Shown here: positions 1 to 14,901 of the stretch, one piece after another
How the letters are laid out: each line of letters starts with the position of its first letter
Position numbering within the stretch: position 1 is the stretch's first letter
Assembly (NCBI RefSeq): GCF_001590925.1
Contig: NZ_BCTU01000030.1
Coordinates: 1 to 64,000, forward strand
DNA length: 64,000 nt
DNA from: Serratia plymuthica NBRC 102599
GTDB lineage: Bacteria; Pseudomonadota; Gammaproteobacteria; Enterobacterales; Enterobacteriaceae
Reading direction: 5' to 3'
Made by a program: the position numbers and the translations under genes
The notes under the pieces: model-generated
The model's input: the letters and a program-made list of their open reading frames with translations, nothing else
Told to the model about the DNA's origin: nothing
Database searches by the model: none

Positions 1-7
1 ATTTCCG

Positions 8-541
8 TCACTTTTCATACTGAATTTGACCAAACTCTTGAGTAAAACGGTCCACCTGATGCCAATCGGTATACTCCACTTCTTTACTGGTATCCGTTTC
101 TCCTCCCGTCATACGCATAATAAATTGAATCATGACGCGATCAAACCAACGATAACGCGGGTAGCGCAGCGCGCCGGCAAACACCACGCACTGTTTTGGC
201 TGCCACGGAGAGGAAAGCAGGAACTTACGGGTATAGGCATTGGTCTGCGGCGAACGTTTGTCCGCCTTGCGGGCGGTCAAGTTAACGGAAAAGAACGCAC
301 TCGGCATCCGGTTCAACTGGTCGGCATGCTGCTTAACGAACTTTTCCAGCACCGGATGGAAATGGCCGTAACGCACTGAAGCGCCAATCAACACCTGTTG
401 ATACTGGCTGAGATCGATATTCTCTGCCTGCAACAAGTCAATCACGTCACAACCCAATGTATCCTGCAATTTACTTGCTATATAAGAAGCGATAGAACGC
501 GTTTGCCCATCACGGCTCGAATAAAGAATCAGTGCCTTCAC
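8..541 (-). CDS. hemG: Menaquinone-dependent protoporphyrinogen IX dehydrogenase
   Basis: HemG oxidises protoporphyrinogen IX to protoporphyrin IX in haem synthesis and passes electrons to quinones at the inner membrane. The 177-residue product has a flavodoxin-like fold: an N-terminal FMN phosphate-binding loop ([15 protein letters not shown], about residues 3-17) and a later [11 protein letters not shown] segment. Length matches E. coli HemG (181). The start chosen is GTG at 541, preceded by AAGGAG at good spacing; the upstream in-frame ATG at 571 lies inside trkH and would add ten residues that the family lacks. The gene follows trkH directly, as in E. coli, where the pair precedes an rRNA operon. 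Identification is firm. Confidence 0.96.
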   Translation of the reverse strand: MKALILYSSRDGQTRSIASYIASKLQDTLGCDVIDLLQAENIDLSQYQQVLIGASVRYGHFHPVLEKFVKQHADQLNRMPSAFFSVNLTARKADKRSPQTNAYTRKFLLSSPWQPKQCVVFAGALRYPRYRWFDRVMIQFIMRMTGGETDTSKEVEYTDWHQVDRFTQEFGQIQYEK

Positions 542-563
542 GGCGTTACTCCTTCTATCAGGA

Positions 564-2015
564 TCATTCACGCCAGAACGTTGGCGTAAAGAGAACCAGC
601 AACGTAAAGACTTCCAGTCGTCCGAACAGCATGGTCAATACCAGAATCCACTTCGCCGCCGCAGGCATAGTCGTAAAGTTATCCGCTACCACGCCCAGTC
701 CCGGCCCGAGGTTATTCAGCGTTGCCGTTACGGCGGCAAAGGCGGAGAAGTCATCAACGCCGGTGGCGATAATCGCCAACATGCTGACGATAAAGACCAG
801 GGCGTAAGCCGAGAAGAACCCCCACACCGCCTCCAGGATCCTTTCCGGCAGAGCACGGTTACCCAGCTTAATGGTATAAACCGCATTAGGATGCACCAAC
901 CTTTTCAGCTCCCGCGAGCCTTGCAGATACAGCAACAGAATACGGATAACCTTCAGACCGCCGCCGGTCGAGCCTGCACAGCCGCCAATAAAAGCAGAAC
1001 ACAACAGCAACATAGGCAGGAATAGCGGCCACTTGGAAATGCTGTCAGTGGTAAAACCCGCCGTCGTCGCCATAGACACCACCTGGAAGAAAGCCTGATT
1101 AAGTGTCTCCATGCCGGTTTTATAGACACCATGGCCCCACAGGACCGCAGTACAGACCACAACCAGCGTAAATTGCACGGCAATGAACATGCGGAACTCA
1201 GGATCGCGCCAGTACACTTTCAGATTGCGACCGCTTAACAGGGCGAAGTGCAAGCCGTAGTTACAACCAGAGATCAACAGGAAAATAGCAATTATGGTGT
1301 TGATGGTCGGACTGGCGTAATAACCGATGCTGGCATCGTGGGTAGAGAAACCACCGATGGCGATGGTTGAGAAGCTGTGGCCAATAGCGTCAAAGACTGA
1401 CATCCCCGCCCCCCATAACGCCAGCGCACAGGCAATCGTCAACAGAACATAGATCAGCCACAAGGTTTTGGCCGTTTCGGCAATACGCGGGCGCATTTTG
1501 TTATCTTTCAGCGGGCCGGGCATTTCCGCGCGATACAGCTGCATGCCGCCGACGCCGAGGATCGGCAATATTGCTACCGCCAACACGATGATCCCCATCC
1601 CGCCCATCCACTGCAGCATCTGCCGGTAGAACAAAATGGCTTTAGGCAACGAATCCAACCCCACCAGCGTCGTCGCGCCGGTGGTAGTCAAGCCGGAAAA
1701 CGACTCAAAAAAAGCATCAGTAAGCGACAGATTAGGCCGCTCCGAGAACAAAAATGGCAGTGCCCCCACGCTACCCAGTACCGTCCAGAACAGCACTACA
1801 ATCAGGAAACCTTCACGTGGCTTCAGCTCATGTTTTTGTTTGCGATTAGGCCACCACAGGATCAGGCCAATCGTCACCGCCACAAAGAAGGTCTGGCTGA
1901 AAGCCCTGCCTGCCCCATCGCGATATATCAACGCCACCAGACCAGGAATAAACATCGTCCCGGAGAATAAGATGACCAGCAAACCTACGATACGGGTTAT
2001 GGCGCGAAAATGCAT
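564..2015 (-). CDS. trkH: Trk system potassium uptake protein TrkH
   Basis: TrkH is the inner-membrane K+-translocating subunit of the Trk system and works with the NAD-binding protein TrkA, which is not in this window. The 483-residue protein is highly hydrophobic. It shows four pore-loop signatures containing the selectivity-filter glycines, for example [30 protein letters not shown] and [12 protein letters not shown]. Length matches E. coli TrkH (483). It lies between yigZ and hemG in the order seen in E. coli and probably shares a transcript with them. The start at 2015 has an AAGGA motif upstream. Confidence 0.97.
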   Translation of the reverse strand: MHFRAITRIVGLLVILFSGTMFIPGLVALIYRDGAGRAFSQTFFVAVTIGLILWWPNRKQKHELKPREGFLIVVLFWTVLGSVGALPFLFSERPNLSLTDAFFESFSGLTTTGATTLVGLDSLPKAILFYRQMLQWMGGMGIIVLAVAILPILGVGGMQLYRAEMPGPLKDNKMRPRIAETAKTLWLIYVLLTIACALALWGAGMSVFDAIGHSFSTIAIGGFSTHDASIGYYASPTINTIIAIFLLISGCNYGLHFALLSGRNLKVYWRDPEFRMFIAVQFTLVVVCTAVLWGHGVYKTGMETLNQAFFQVVSMATTAGFTTDSISKWPLFLPMLLLCSAFIGGCAGSTGGGLKVIRILLLYLQGSRELKRLVHPNAVYTIKLGNRALPERILEAVWGFFSAYALVFIVSMLAIIATGVDDFSAFAAVTATLNNLGPGLGVVADNFTTMPAAAKWILVLTMLFGRLEVFTLLVLFTPTFWRE

Positions 2016-2049
2016 TTCAGCACGATCCTTAGCAATTCAGTTGGGGGAA

Positions 2050-2664
2050 TTATTGCGAAACAGGGATCAATTGCAAATTACCGCGACTGAGATCACGTAA
2101 TTTTTTCCCAAAGGTCTCAACGACGGTTACCGGCAAAGCCAAGTGCAGCATGACGCAAGCGCCATATTCACCCTGAACGATCCGCCCTTCAGTTTGCTGT
2201 AACAGATTCTCGACCAGCGCCAGCTGCGCATAGTCACATTGCAAAGTATATTCGGCCTGCGGAACCTTGTTGCTCACAATCAACTGCTTTAGCGCCTGCT
2301 GCACGCCGCTGCCATAGGCTCGCACCAAGCCACCGGTGCCCAGCTTGATGCCGCCGTAATAACGTACCACTACGGCGGTGATTTCACCTATGCCGCTGCC
2401 CATAAGCTGCGCGAGGATCGGTTTACCCGCGGTGCCGGAAGGCTCACCGTCGTCGGAGAAACCCAACTGCTGTGAATCATTCGGTGGCCCGGCGATAAAC
2501 GCCCAACAATGATGCCGTGCCGCCGGGTGCTCATCACGGGTCTGTTGGATAAATGCCTTTGCTGCATCCGGCCCGCACGTCGGCGCCAACAAGGTGATAA
2601 AACGACTCTTCTTTATCTCCTCGCTGACGCTGACGGGCCCCGCAGGGATCGGATAAGGCTGCAT
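2050..2664 (-). CDS. yigZ: IMPACT/YigZ family protein
   Basis: The 204-residue protein belongs to the UPF0029/IMPACT family, as E. coli YigZ does. The conserved family core is visible (SDDGEPSGTAGKPI, then VVVRYYGGIKLGTGGLVRAYG near residues 95-115). The biochemical role in bacteria is not established; eukaryotic IMPACT regulates translation through Gcn2, but that need not apply here. Its ATG overlaps the pepQ stop codon by one base (TGATG), which points to translational coupling. The pepQ-yigZ-trkH-hemG order is the same as in E. coli. Confidence 0.95.
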   Translation of the reverse strand: MQPYPIPAGPVSVSEEIKKSRFITLLAPTCGPDAAKAFIQQTRDEHPAARHHCWAFIAGPPNDSQQLGFSDDGEPSGTAGKPILAQLMGSGIGEITAVVVRYYGGIKLGTGGLVRAYGSGVQQALKQLIVSNKVPQAEYTLQCDYAQLALVENLLQQTEGRIVQGEYGACVMLHLALPVTVVETFGKKLRDLSRGNLQLIPVSQ

Positions 2665-3995
2665 CAGGCCAGATTCAGATCGCGCGTCATGTTCTCGATA
2701 CGCTTCTCGTGGATCACGATATTGTCTTCAATACGCATTCCCCCATAAGGTTTCAGCGCATCAATGCGATCCCAGGCAAAGTGCTTGCTAAACTCACCAC
2801 TACGCCACGGCGCCAACAATGACTCAATAAAATACAGGCCAGGTTCGATAGTCAGCACCATACCGGGCTGCAACACTCGGGTACAACGCAGGAACGGATA
2901 TTTAGACGGCGCTGCCAGATGCGTACCCTGCTCGTCCTGCATAAAGCCGGCGGCATCGTGCACCTGCAAGCCCAGAGGATGGCCAAGGCCATGCGGCAGG
3001 AATGGGGTGGTGATCCCCTGTTCCACCATGGCTTCTTCACTGATACCGCTCACCAGCTTGTGGTTCTTGAGCAATTTGGCGATACGTTGATGCATCTGCA
3101 CATGGTAGTCGGTGTAGCGCACTCCCGTTTTGATGGTACCCACCAGCGCCAACATCTCGGTATTGAGGTCCTTCACCAACTGTGCGAAATCACTGCCGCT
3201 CTGGCCTGCATAGGTACGCGTCAAATCGGCGGCATAGCCGTTGTATTCCGCACCGGCGTCAAGCAGGAAGCTCAGCGATTCGGCTGGCGGCTGATGGTTC
3301 AGCTTGGTGTAATGCAACACTGCCGCATGTTCATTCAGCGCCACAATATTGTCATAAGGCACATCGGTATCGCGGTGACCTGTAGCAGTGAGGTAGGCCT
3401 GATTGATGTCAAACTCGCTCATGCCGGACAGGAAGGCTTCATGGGCCGCACGGTGCCCCATAACGGCCGTCTTTTGCGCTTCGCGCATGCAGGCCTGCTC
3501 GTAACCGGTTTTGATTGAACGATGGAAATCCAGGTAGTTCAGCACCGCTTTCGGGTTCACGTTTTCCGCTGGGATACCGAGATCGCGGGCGCGTTGCTGC
3601 CCGTAACCGATATAGCCCACGCGCTCACGCTGAGCAGGAAGCTGCTGAGCGATATCATCCGCATTGGCCAGCGGCAACAGATCGATAGACTTGGTCCAGA
3701 AGCTGTCCGGCAGCGGCTCAACGCTGTGCCAGTAATCAACTGGCGAATAGAACCACAGCTTCGGTTTGTTAACGCCATCCACCCACAACCAGCAGTTCGG
3801 TACCGATGTGACGGGCACCCAAGCCTTGAAGTGCGCATTCACTTTGAACGGATAGCTATGGTCGTCCAGAAAAACCCGTTGCAGTTCTCCGGAGTGAATC
3901 AACAGAGCATCCAGTTTGTTGCGCGCCAATACCTCACGCGCCCGTTTTTGCAGCTCTGCCAGGTGGTCGTTATACAATGAAGCCAGCGTTTCCAT
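2664..3995 (-). CDS. pepQ: Xaa-Pro dipeptidase
   Basis: PepQ is a cytoplasmic prolidase that hydrolyses Xaa-Pro dipeptides using two metal ions. The 443-residue protein has the pita-bread metallopeptidase C-terminal domain. Metal ligands can be placed in the motifs [19 protein letters not shown] (two Asp), [15 protein letters not shown] (His), TIEPGLYF (Glu) and GMRIEDNI (Glu). Length equals E. coli PepQ. The ATG at 3995 was preferred over the adjacent GTG at 3998 because it matches the E. coli N terminus. It is the first gene of the pepQ-yigZ-trkH-hemG run and its stop overlaps the yigZ start. Confidence 0.96.
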   Translation of the reverse strand: METLASLYNDHLAELQKRAREVLARNKLDALLIHSGELQRVFLDDHSYPFKVNAHFKAWVPVTSVPNCWLWVDGVNKPKLWFYSPVDYWHSVEPLPDSFWTKSIDLLPLANADDIAQQLPAQRERVGYIGYGQQRARDLGIPAENVNPKAVLNYLDFHRSIKTGYEQACMREAQKTAVMGHRAAHEAFLSGMSEFDINQAYLTATGHRDTDVPYDNIVALNEHAAVLHYTKLNHQPPAESLSFLLDAGAEYNGYAADLTRTYAGQSGSDFAQLVKDLNTEMLALVGTIKTGVRYTDYHVQMHQRIAKLLKNHKLVSGISEEAMVEQGITTPFLPHGLGHPLGLQVHDAAGFMQDEQGTHLAAPSKYPFLRCTRVLQPGMVLTIEPGLYFIESLLAPWRSGEFSKHFAWDRIDALKPYGGMRIEDNIVIHEKRIENMTRDLNLA

Positions 3996-4108
3996 CACAA
4001 TACCCTTATACCCTTAAAACGGAATGCGCCATCTTAACACACCGCTCTGGCGCACCAACCCCATCACTTCTGGCATGCGGGGCAGTTCGCAAATCAGCGT
4101 AAACGTCG

Positions 4109-5305
4109 TTACATCCGCCGCTGAACCATCAACCAACCAAGTAAACCAAGCAGTGCAATTGCCACCGTCCACAGACCACCATGCTCCAACAAAACAGCAC
4201 CGGCAGCGGCCACACCCGCCAGGCATTGCTGCAGAAAACCGCATAACGCCATAGCATAAGCACCCTGTTCTTTAGCGTCGCTGACCGCCATCGCCATGCT
4301 ATTCGGGAACAGCACCGCCTGGCCAAAAATCGTCAGGCAATACAAGGTAATGAATATCGTCATGCCGGAAACTCCCACCAACATGCCGCTCCACCACAAC
4401 AGCATAATCGCGACGGTCGCCAATGCGACCATGCTCGTTCCCACCTGCATCAGCCGTTTGCCGCCCAAACGGGCCACCGTGCGGTTCACCGCCATCGCTC
4501 CGGTAAAGTAAGCCACGCCGATCACCAGCCCCAACGCACCAAAGGCGGTAACGTTGAGGCCAAAGCCCTGCTGCATCACAAACGGGCTCACCTCCTGTAA
4601 GGTTACCGTCGTAGCAAACCCCACCCCGCCCACGCAGGCCGGCCAGAAAAAGCCCGGACGAAGCAGGATACGCCAATAGGTCGCCGCCATTGCAGGCCGT
4701 TGCCCCACCGCACGGCCCGCCTCCAACGGCAACGTCGCCATTAACAGCAGGATCGCCAGCCCGGTTAGCCCCATTAACACAAAACCCATTTGCCAGTGCG
4801 AATACCGGCTGAGCAGCCCGCCAATAAACTGCCCGCCGCCCAGTGCAGTGATGAAGGCTATCGACAGCACCGAGAGACGCCGCGCCAGCTCATCCCCGCT
4901 CCAGTTGTCGCGCACAATAATGCGCGCGATGATCGCCGCCCCACCGGCAGCAGCGCCCTGCAGAGTGCGCAGCACCAACAATTGGATGCCATTGTGACAA
5001 AACGCCAACAGCGCGCTGCAACCGATAAACAACACCAGGGAAAGCGTCAGCGGCAGACGGCGGCCAAAACGATCGGCCGCGGCCCCCCAGAACAGCACTG
5101 GCAATGCAGCGCCAATCACGAACAGGGATATGGAAAGCTCAGTGGCGCGGCGCGTCATCGCCAGTTCCTGCATCACCGTCGGCAAAGAAGGCAAATACAC
5201 CGTTGTCGCCATCTGCGCCATAAAGACCAGCAAACACGACAGCGTCATGGTTCTGGCGGGAATACTCCAAAATCCGCTCTGTCTTGCACATATCGCTTTA
5301 GTCAT
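4109..5305 (-). CDS. MFS transporter, drug-exporter type (DHA1-like)
   Basis: This 398-residue, twelve-helix-type major facilitator protein is most like the Bcr/EmrD drug:H+ antiporters. The motif A loop is visible after the second helix (AAADRFGRRLPL) and a proton-antiporter-like segment follows (LQGAAAGGAAIIARIIVRD). The substrate cannot be told from sequence. The ATG at 5305 was chosen because AGAGGT lies six bases upstream; the 32 extra residues of the longer frame are polar and unlike this family. The gene lies between pepQ and fadB, which in E. coli are separated only by their promoters, so it is an addition relative to that genome. It reads divergently from fadB. Confidence 0.85.
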   Translation of the reverse strand: MTKAICARQSGFWSIPARTMTLSCLLVFMAQMATTVYLPSLPTVMQELAMTRRATELSISLFVIGAALPVLFWGAAADRFGRRLPLTLSLVLFIGCSALLAFCHNGIQLLVLRTLQGAAAGGAAIIARIIVRDNWSGDELARRLSVLSIAFITALGGGQFIGGLLSRYSHWQMGFVLMGLTGLAILLLMATLPLEAGRAVGQRPAMAATYWRILLRPGFFWPACVGGVGFATTVTLQEVSPFVMQQGFGLNVTAFGALGLVIGVAYFTGAMAVNRTVARLGGKRLMQVGTSMVALATVAIMLLWWSGMLVGVSGMTIFITLYCLTIFGQAVLFPNSMAMAVSDAKEQGAYAMALCGFLQQCLAGVAAAGAVLLEHGGLWTVAIALLGLLGWLMVQRRM

Positions 5306-5498
5306 CCAGCACCTCTGCGTGGGTAGCACTCTATCTCGGGCAAGTGTATTGAGCCTTTTGGCTCCCGGCAAATGACAAGAACGCCTAAAATATAATTTCA
5401 TATAAAATCAATACCTTAAACTTAGCTCATGTGATCCGCTTTGCAAAAACGCAATCTCTGGTTTGCATATTGTTAACATAAAAACCACACTCCTCATC

Positions 5499-5515
5499 AT
5501 CTGGTCATACCAGAT
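5499..5515 (+). promoter_or_regulatory. FadR operator upstream of fadB
   Basis: The 17-mer ATCTGGTCATACCAGAT is an almost perfect palindrome. It matches the FadR operator known from E. coli fadB (ATCTGGTACGACCAGAT) at all but the central bases. It lies 24 bases before the fadB ATG, where bound FadR would block transcription until long-chain acyl-CoA releases it. Confidence 0.93.
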
Positions 5516-5539
5516 CAAACGCTGATTCAGGAGATAGAC

Positions 5540-8903
<3,364 letters not shown>

Positions 8904-8975
8904 CTGTGTCTATCTTGGGATGACTGCGTAACTCATTCAAACCGCAGCATCCCGACAAGTTTAGTTGCCGTACTT

Positions 8976-9001
8976 CCCGCCTGTCAGGGGCGGGTTTTTT
9001 T
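8976..9001 (+). terminator. Rho-independent terminator after fadBA
   Basis: The stem CCCGCC (8976-8981) pairs with GGCGGG (8989-8994) across a 7-base loop. Seven T residues follow. It lies about 70 bases after the fadA stop on the coding strand. Confidence 0.85.
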
Positions 9002-9027
9002 ATGCCTGAAATCTACAGGCGCCTCAA

Positions 9028-9053
9028 TAAAAAAGGGCAGCCACCGGCTACCC
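9028..9053 (-). terminator. Rho-independent terminator after fre
   Basis: Read on the minus strand, GGGTAGCC pairs with GGCTGCCC across a 3-base loop (forward positions 9035-9053) and is followed by a T run (A run at 9029-9034). It lies just after the fre stop, facing the fadA terminator, so the two convergent units are insulated. Confidence 0.85.
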
Positions 9054-9075
9054 CACTTTATGCCAACTTTACGCC

Positions 9076-9777
9076 TCAGATGAACGAGAAGGCGTCGCCA
9101 AACATATGCGCTTCCTGCGCACCGCGTTCAACGCAGAAACGCTCGCGGGCAATTTTGGCCATCTCGAACCGGCCGGCAATATAAATATCGTGTTCCGCCA
9201 GCGTGCCGAAATCCTGCAATACCGCACTGAGCACCGTGCCGCTGCGGCCACGCCACTCGTCTTCCGGCTGTTCGACCACCGGGATCACCTTCAGGTTCGG
9301 GTGCTGCAACGACAGCGCTTCCAGCTCACTCAAATCATACAGGTGCTTCAGTTCGCGCCCGCCCCAATAGATAGAGATATCGCGGTCCGGTTGTTGCTCC
9401 AGCGCAGTCAGCAGAATTGAGCGTGCATAGGAGAAACCGGTACCGCCGGCGATCAACACCAACGGACGGCTACCGTTTTCACGTAGCCAGGCATCGCCAT
9501 GCGGAATATCAACGGTAATCGCCTGCTCTTTCAGGATGCGATCCATCACCGCCATAGCGTACAGATTCAGCTCCGAAGCACCGATATGCAGCTCGATATA
9601 TTCTTGCTGTGAAGGCGTCGATGCCAGTGAGAAAGGACGCTTGTCGCGCTCATCCATCACCACCATCAGATACTGTCCTGCCTTGAAAGAAAACGGCGCT
9701 TCTGGCACCAAACGTACCCGATAAACCGTATCGGTAATGGCCTCTACGGAGGTCACTTTACAGCTCAATATTGTCAT
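9076..9777 (-). CDS. fre: NAD(P)H-flavin reductase
   Basis: Fre reduces free FMN, FAD or riboflavin with NAD(P)H; the reduced flavin serves ferric reduction and flavin-dependent enzymes. The 233-residue protein equals E. coli Fre in length. The flavin-binding RPFSLAS motif is near residue 46 and the NAD(P)-binding [15 protein letters not shown] near residue 110. The ATG at 9777 gives the E. coli-like N terminus [10 protein letters not shown]; the longer open frame has no family support. It lies downstream of ubiD on the same strand, as in E. coli. The linkage to UbiD fits, since that enzyme needs prenylated FMN made from reduced flavin. Confidence 0.96.
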   Translation of the reverse strand: MTILSCKVTSVEAITDTVYRVRLVPEAPFSFKAGQYLMVVMDERDKRPFSLASTPSQQEYIELHIGASELNLYAMAVMDRILKEQAITVDIPHGDAWLRENGSRPLVLIAGGTGFSYARSILLTALEQQPDRDISIYWGGRELKHLYDLSELEALSLQHPNLKVIPVVEQPEDEWRGRSGTVLSAVLQDFGTLAEHDIYIAGRFEMAKIARERFCVERGAQEAHMFGDAFSFI

Positions 9778-9826
9778 GCGTTCCCTCTGTCGGGTCATCA
9801 ATGCAAAACTGAGAACAGAGCCTGCG

Positions 9827-11323
9827 CTACAGCGTCGGTTCTCTGTCACTGAAAATTGCGAGCTCATCCCAGATTTCATCGACGCGCGCACGCACCTTTT
9901 CATCCATCTGAATTGGACGGCCCCATTCGCGCTGGGTTTCACCCGGCCATTTATTGGTGGCATCCAGCCCCATCTTCGATCCCAATCCGGAAACCGGGGA
10001 AGCGAAGTCCAGATAATCGATCGGCGTGTTTTCCACCATTACGGTATCCCTTGCCGGATCCATTCTGGTGGTGATCGCCCAAATCACATCATTCCAGTCA
10101 CGTGCGTTAATGTCATCATCACAGACGATAACAAACTTGGTGTACATAAACTGACGCAGGAACGACCAGACGCCCATCATCACGCGCTTGGCGTGACCGG
10201 CATACTGTTTCTTGATAGTCACCACCGCCAGGCGGTAAGAGCAGCCTTCTGGCGGCAGATAGAAATCTACGATTTCCGGGAACTGCTTTTGCAAGATGGG
10301 AACAAAGACTTCGTTCAGCGCCACACCCAAGACCGCCGGCTCATCCGGCGGACGGCCTGTGTAGGTCGAGTGATAAATTGCGTCGCGACGCTGGGTGATG
10401 TGGGTAATGGTGAATACCGGGAAGTGATCTATCTCGTTGTAGTAACCGGTGTGATCGCCATACGGACCTTCTGGCGCCATTTCACCCGGCTCAATGTAGC
10501 CTTCCAACACGATTTCCGCACTGGCGGGCACTTCCAGATCGCAGGAAATGCACTTGACCACTTCGGTTTTATTGCCGCGCAACAACCCGGCAAAGGCATA
10601 TTCAGACAGGTTGTCCGGCACCGGCGTGACGGCACCGAGGATAGTGGCGGGATCTGCACCCAATGCGACCGCAACCGGGAAACGCTCACCGGGATGCGCC
10701 TGGCACCATTCCTGGTAATCCAACGCGCCGCCGCGGTGCGACAGCCAACGCATGATCACTTTATTCTTGCCCAGCACCTGCTGACGGTAAATGCCCAGGT
10801 TCTGCCGCTCTTTTTGCGGCCCGCGGGTAACGGTCAACCCCCAGGTGATGAGCGGTGCGGCGTCTTCAGGCCAGCAGTGCATCACCGGAATGCGGCCGAG
10901 ATCGACGTCATCGCCCTGCCATACCTGCTCCTGGCAAGGTGCGGAGCCCAGCACCTTGGTCGGCATATTCAGCACTTGCTTGAACTTCGGCAGCTTGTCG
11001 AACAGATCGCGAAACCCCTTCGGCGGCTCCGGCTCTTTAAGAAACGCCAGCAGTTTGCCGACCTCGCGCAAGGAACTGACATCCTCCTGGCCCATGCCCA
11101 TCGCCACGCGATTGGCCGTGCCGAACAGATTGCACAGTACCGGCATGTCATACCCTTTCGGGTTTTCGAACAGCAACGCCGGGCCGCCCGCACGTAAAGT
11201 ACGATCGGCAATTTCTGTCATTTCCAGATAGGGATCAATCGGCTGGCTGATGCGTTTTAGTTCTCCTCTCTTTTCCAGCAACGAGAGGAAATCGCGTAAG
11301 TCACGGTATTTCATGCTGATCAT
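9827..11323 (-). CDS. ubiD: 4-hydroxy-3-polyprenylbenzoate decarboxylase
   Basis: UbiD removes the carboxyl group of 3-octaprenyl-4-hydroxybenzoate in ubiquinone synthesis using prenylated FMN made by UbiX, which is not in this window. The 498-residue protein follows E. coli UbiD closely throughout, for example [16 protein letters not shown], the [13 protein letters not shown] segment and [17 protein letters not shown]. The start at 11323 (MISMKY) was chosen because E. coli begins MDAMKY; no clear Shine-Dalgarno sequence is seen, so 11314 and 11347 remain possible. It is upstream of fre. Confidence 0.96.
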   Translation of the reverse strand: MISMKYRDLRDFLSLLEKRGELKRISQPIDPYLEMTEIADRTLRAGGPALLFENPKGYDMPVLCNLFGTANRVAMGMGQEDVSSLREVGKLLAFLKEPEPPKGFRDLFDKLPKFKQVLNMPTKVLGSAPCQEQVWQGDDVDLGRIPVMHCWPEDAAPLITWGLTVTRGPQKERQNLGIYRQQVLGKNKVIMRWLSHRGGALDYQEWCQAHPGERFPVAVALGADPATILGAVTPVPDNLSEYAFAGLLRGNKTEVVKCISCDLEVPASAEIVLEGYIEPGEMAPEGPYGDHTGYYNEIDHFPVFTITHITQRRDAIYHSTYTGRPPDEPAVLGVALNEVFVPILQKQFPEIVDFYLPPEGCSYRLAVVTIKKQYAGHAKRVMMGVWSFLRQFMYTKFVIVCDDDINARDWNDVIWAITTRMDPARDTVMVENTPIDYLDFASPVSGLGSKMGLDATNKWPGETQREWGRPIQMDEKVRARVDEIWDELAIFSDREPTL

Positions 11324-11411
11324 TATAACGGCCAGTGAGGAGGGCATTATAAGCCCTCTTCACGGTTGTTGCTGCACTTTTGTTAAACACCGGTAAAGAC
11401 ATCGCCGGTTC

Positions 11412-12137
11412 TCAGTGGCACGTGAATGGCACCAGCGGGCGTAGCGCCTGCGTATTGTCATACTCCCGGGCCTCCACGCCGTGGCGGAACACCTTGAAGC
11501 CTTGATCTCTGGCGCTGAAATAGCGCAAATCATTGCCCTCAATGTGCAGCAGGCTGCCCTCGCGCAGCGCCACAACCGATTCGCTCGGATTGACCGCGCA
11601 GAACTCCGCCAAACGTTCATCGCGGGTTTCGCCCATGTGGCCGCTGATATGCGCATCAATATAGTGCGGGTTAATCTGTACCGGGAACAAACCCAATGCC
11701 GGCAACACTACGCTGTTGCGCACCGGCATATCATTAGTGGTGCGAATGCTTGGCGTAGCGACGTTGCAGCCGGCGCTCCAACCAACATAAGGTACACCAC
11801 GTTCACGAACCGCCCGCTGGATGGGGACGATCAGGCCCTTTTCATGCAGCATCTGGTTCAGCATCCAGGTGTTGCCGCCGCTGACCAAAATGCATTGCGC
11901 CTGATCAATCGCCGCCGCCGGAGATTCGGCGTGATGAATGCTGGTCACCTGGATACCCAAGGTCTGCGCCAGTTCCTGCGCACGCTGATCGTAGTCAGTG
12001 CGGATCAAGGCATAAGGGACGAATACGGCAGACGTAATCCCGTGGCGCTCGATCATCGCCAGCAGTCGGCTTTTGGCATAACCCAACAATTCATCCTCGC
12101 CGGACAGCTTGCCGTTGCTCAACAGAAATAACTCCAT
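11412..12137 (-). CDS. pepE: Alpha-aspartyl dipeptidase (peptidase E)
   Basis: PepE is a cytoplasmic serine peptidase of family S51 that hydrolyses dipeptides with N-terminal aspartate. The 241-residue protein carries the nucleophile elbow YVGWSAGCNVATPSIRTTND (Ser near residue 120) and the VSGGNTW and LFPVQINPHY segments typical of the family. It is slightly longer at the C terminus than E. coli PepE (229). In E. coli pepE is elsewhere; here it lies between rfaH and ubiD, reading away from rfaH. Strand and spacing (about 90 bases) allow co-transcription with ubiD-fre, but this is not certain. Confidence 0.92.
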   Translation of the reverse strand: MELFLLSNGKLSGEDELLGYAKSRLLAMIERHGITSAVFVPYALIRTDYDQRAQELAQTLGIQVTSIHHAESPAAAIDQAQCILVSGGNTWMLNQMLHEKGLIVPIQRAVRERGVPYVGWSAGCNVATPSIRTTNDMPVRNSVVLPALGLFPVQINPHYIDAHISGHMGETRDERLAEFCAVNPSESVVALREGSLLHIEGNDLRYFSARDQGFKVFRHGVEAREYDNTQALRPLVPFTCH

Positions 12138-12382
12138 GTCTTCCCCTCAATCAAAAACGATGAATAACGTCACATCAGGCCGTATCAGGCCAGGGCATAC
12201 TTGCGACGGTAACAAATTTTCAGCCCTCTGTTATACCCAAGCCGTGCGAATAAGTGTGTGACTCTCCGCTAATTGCCGTCGATTCATGCAGATAGCGGCT
12301 GTTACAAGCGGAAACTTGCATCACTATGTATCCGTACCGGCTTTTGATATGCTTACCGGCTGACAGAAAGGCATGTGAAATT

Positions 12383-12871
12383 ATGGAATCTTGGTACTTA
12401 CTGTATTGCAAACGCGGCCAACTTTTACGGGCGCAGGAACATCTGGTGCGACAGGAAGTGAACTGCCTGAGCCCGATCATCACGCTGGAAAAAGTCGTGC
12501 GCGGCAAACGCATTGCGGTCAGCGAGCCTCTGTTCCCCAACTACCTGTTTGTGGAGTTCGACCCGGAGCGCATTCACACCACGACCATCAGTGCAACGCG
12601 TGGTGTCAGCCATTTCGTGCGCTTTGGCTCGCTGCCGACGACCATCCCGCAGAAGGTTATCGAAGAGCTGCAGACTCATACCTGTGAAACCTACTTCGAC
12701 CCGGAAACCCCTCAGCCGGGCGATACCGTGCTGATCGTCGACGGCATGTTCGAAGGACTGAAAGCGATTTACACCGAGCCGGACGGGGAAGCGCGTTCGA
12801 TGTTGCTGCTGAACCTGATTAACAAGCAGGTCAGCCAAAGCGTCGATAATCGGCAGTTCCAAAAGTTATAA
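12383..12871 (+). CDS. rfaH: Transcription antitermination protein RfaH
   Basis: RfaH is a NusG paralogue that binds RNA polymerase paused at ops elements and allows transcription through long operons such as those for LPS core, capsule and haemolysin. The 162-residue product equals E. coli RfaH. It has the NGN domain at the N terminus ([19 protein letters not shown]) and the short KOW-like C-terminal domain that changes fold on activation. The ATG at 12383 was chosen over an upstream in-frame ATG by comparison with E. coli. It is followed by a stem-loop shared with convergent hemB. Confidence 0.97.
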   Translation: MESWYLLYCKRGQLLRAQEHLVRQEVNCLSPIITLEKVVRGKRIAVSEPLFPNYLFVEFDPERIHTTTISATRGVSHFVRFGSLPTTIPQKVIEELQTHTCETYFDPETPQPGDTVLIVDGMFEGLKAIYTEPDGEARSMLLLNLINKQVSQSVDNRQFQKL

Positions 12872-12876
12872 AGCGA

Positions 12877-12899
12877 AAAGGCGCCCAAATGGCGCCTTT
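12877..12899. terminator. Bidirectional terminator between rfaH and hemB
   Basis: The perfect inverted repeat AAAGGCGCC (12877-12885) and GGCGCCTTT (12891-12899) has a 5-base loop. It lies six bases after the rfaH stop and about 20 bases beyond the hemB stop, so it can serve both convergent genes. The T runs are short, so efficiency is uncertain. Confidence 0.75.
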
Positions 12900-12918
12900 G
12901 TTATTGGATACTCACGCC

Positions 12919-13950
<1,032 letters not shown>

Positions 13951-13955
13951 CTAAC

Positions 13956-14738
13956 TCATACCAGCCGGAACAGCCGGCGGGCGTTCTCATCGGTTTTCTG
14001 TCCCAACCATTCAGGATCTTCTTGCCGCCAGGTGGCCACCTGCCGGACGATATGGGGCAAAAAACAGGGTTCGTTGCGGCGAGATGCGGGTTTAGGGTGT
14101 AAATCCCGGGGCAACAGATAGGGTGCGTCAGTTTCCAGCAATAAACGGTCCGCCGGGATCTGCGGCAACAGCGCTCGCAGCTCCAGGCCACGCCGTTCAT
14201 CACAGACCCAACCGGTAATGCCGATCGAAAGACCCAGCGACAGACAGCTGTCTAATTCCTGGGCGGTGCCGGTAAAACAGTGCACCACAGCCGCAGGCAG
14301 TTTATCCAACCACGGCACCAACAGCGCGGCAAAACGTGCGTGCGCATCGCGGCAATGAAGAAATACCGGCATCCCCAGCTCTGCGGCCAGCGCCAACTGG
14401 GCGCTGAAAGCCTCTTCCTGCTGCGCCGGGGTGGAGAAATTGCGGTTGAAATCCAACCCGCATTCACCGATAGCGACCACCTCTGGCCGGGAGGCCAAGG
14501 CGTGAATTTGCTCCGCAACCCGGTCGTTCCAACTGCTGGCCTGATGCGGATGCACACCGGCAGTAGACCAACAGTAGCCGGCATGTGACTGCGCCAGTTC
14601 ACTGGCGGCCTGGCTCTCCTGCAGGTCGGTACCGGTAATCAGCACCCCCTTCACCCCTGCGGCGCGTGCGCGCTCCACCACCGCTGGGCGGTCTTTGGCA
14701 AACTGTGAGCTGGTAAGATTAACACCGATATCAAACAT
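13956..14738 (-). CDS. tatD: TatD-family 3'-5' DNA exonuclease
   Basis: TatD is a cytoplasmic metal-dependent nuclease of the amidohydrolase fold; it is not part of the Tat translocon. The 260-residue protein equals E. coli TatD and begins [13 protein letters not shown] like it. Metal-binding motifs are visible ([50 protein letters not shown]). The ATG at 14738 was chosen by family comparison; the longer frame would read through a hairpin. In E. coli it directly follows tatC; here about 200 bases with three hairpins separate them, so expression is probably partly uncoupled. Confidence 0.95.
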   Translation of the reverse strand: MFDIGVNLTSSQFAKDRPAVVERARAAGVKGVLITGTDLQESQAASELAQSHAGYCWSTAGVHPHQASSWNDRVAEQIHALASRPEVVAIGECGLDFNRNFSTPAQQEEAFSAQLALAAELGMPVFLHCRDAHARFAALLVPWLDKLPAAVVHCFTGTAQELDSCLSLGLSIGITGWVCDERRGLELRALLPQIPADRLLLETDAPYLLPRDLHPKPASRRNEPCFLPHIVRQVATWRQEDPEWLGQKTDENARRLFRLV

Positions 14739-14754
14739 GGTTTTTCCAAAGCAA

Positions 14755-14775
14755 AAGCCGCCCATCGGGCGGCTT
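14755..14775 (-). repeat. Hairpin directly upstream of tatD, copy of the tatC terminator
   Basis: AAGCCGCCC (14755-14763) pairs with GGGCGGCTT (14767-14775) across ATC. The same 21 bases recur inside the longer hairpin at 14902-14928. This copy ends 17 bases upstream of the tatD ATG, so it falls in the 5' untranslated region. Confidence 0.75.
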
Positions 14776-14859
14776 GATACGGCCGACAAAGTCCTCTGCG
14801 CTTAAAAGTAATGATCTTGGTGCAATTAAAAACAAAGGATTATGTTTTACGGGTTACCC

Positions 14860-14893
14860 CAAACATCCGAAAACCACGTTTTTCGGGTGTTTG
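14860..14893. repeat. Inverted repeat in the tatC-tatD gap
   Basis: A 14-base left arm (14860-14873, CAAACATCCGAAAA) pairs with 14880-14893 (TTTTCGGGTGTTTG), with one G-T wobble in RNA and a 6-base loop. It is not protein-coding on either strand and lies between two GC-rich hairpins. Confidence 0.65.
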
Positions 14894-14901
14894 CCATCAA
14901 T

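Noticed and set aside
1..7. Start of an rRNA operon next to hemG, as in E. coli
   Set aside because: Only seven bases lie beyond hemG, so nothing can be seen in this window.
9737..11197. 486-residue open frame antisense to ubiD
   Set aside because: It lies fully inside ubiD, which is firmly identified. The translation is His/Arg/Gln-rich as expected for the reverse strand of GC-rich coding DNA.
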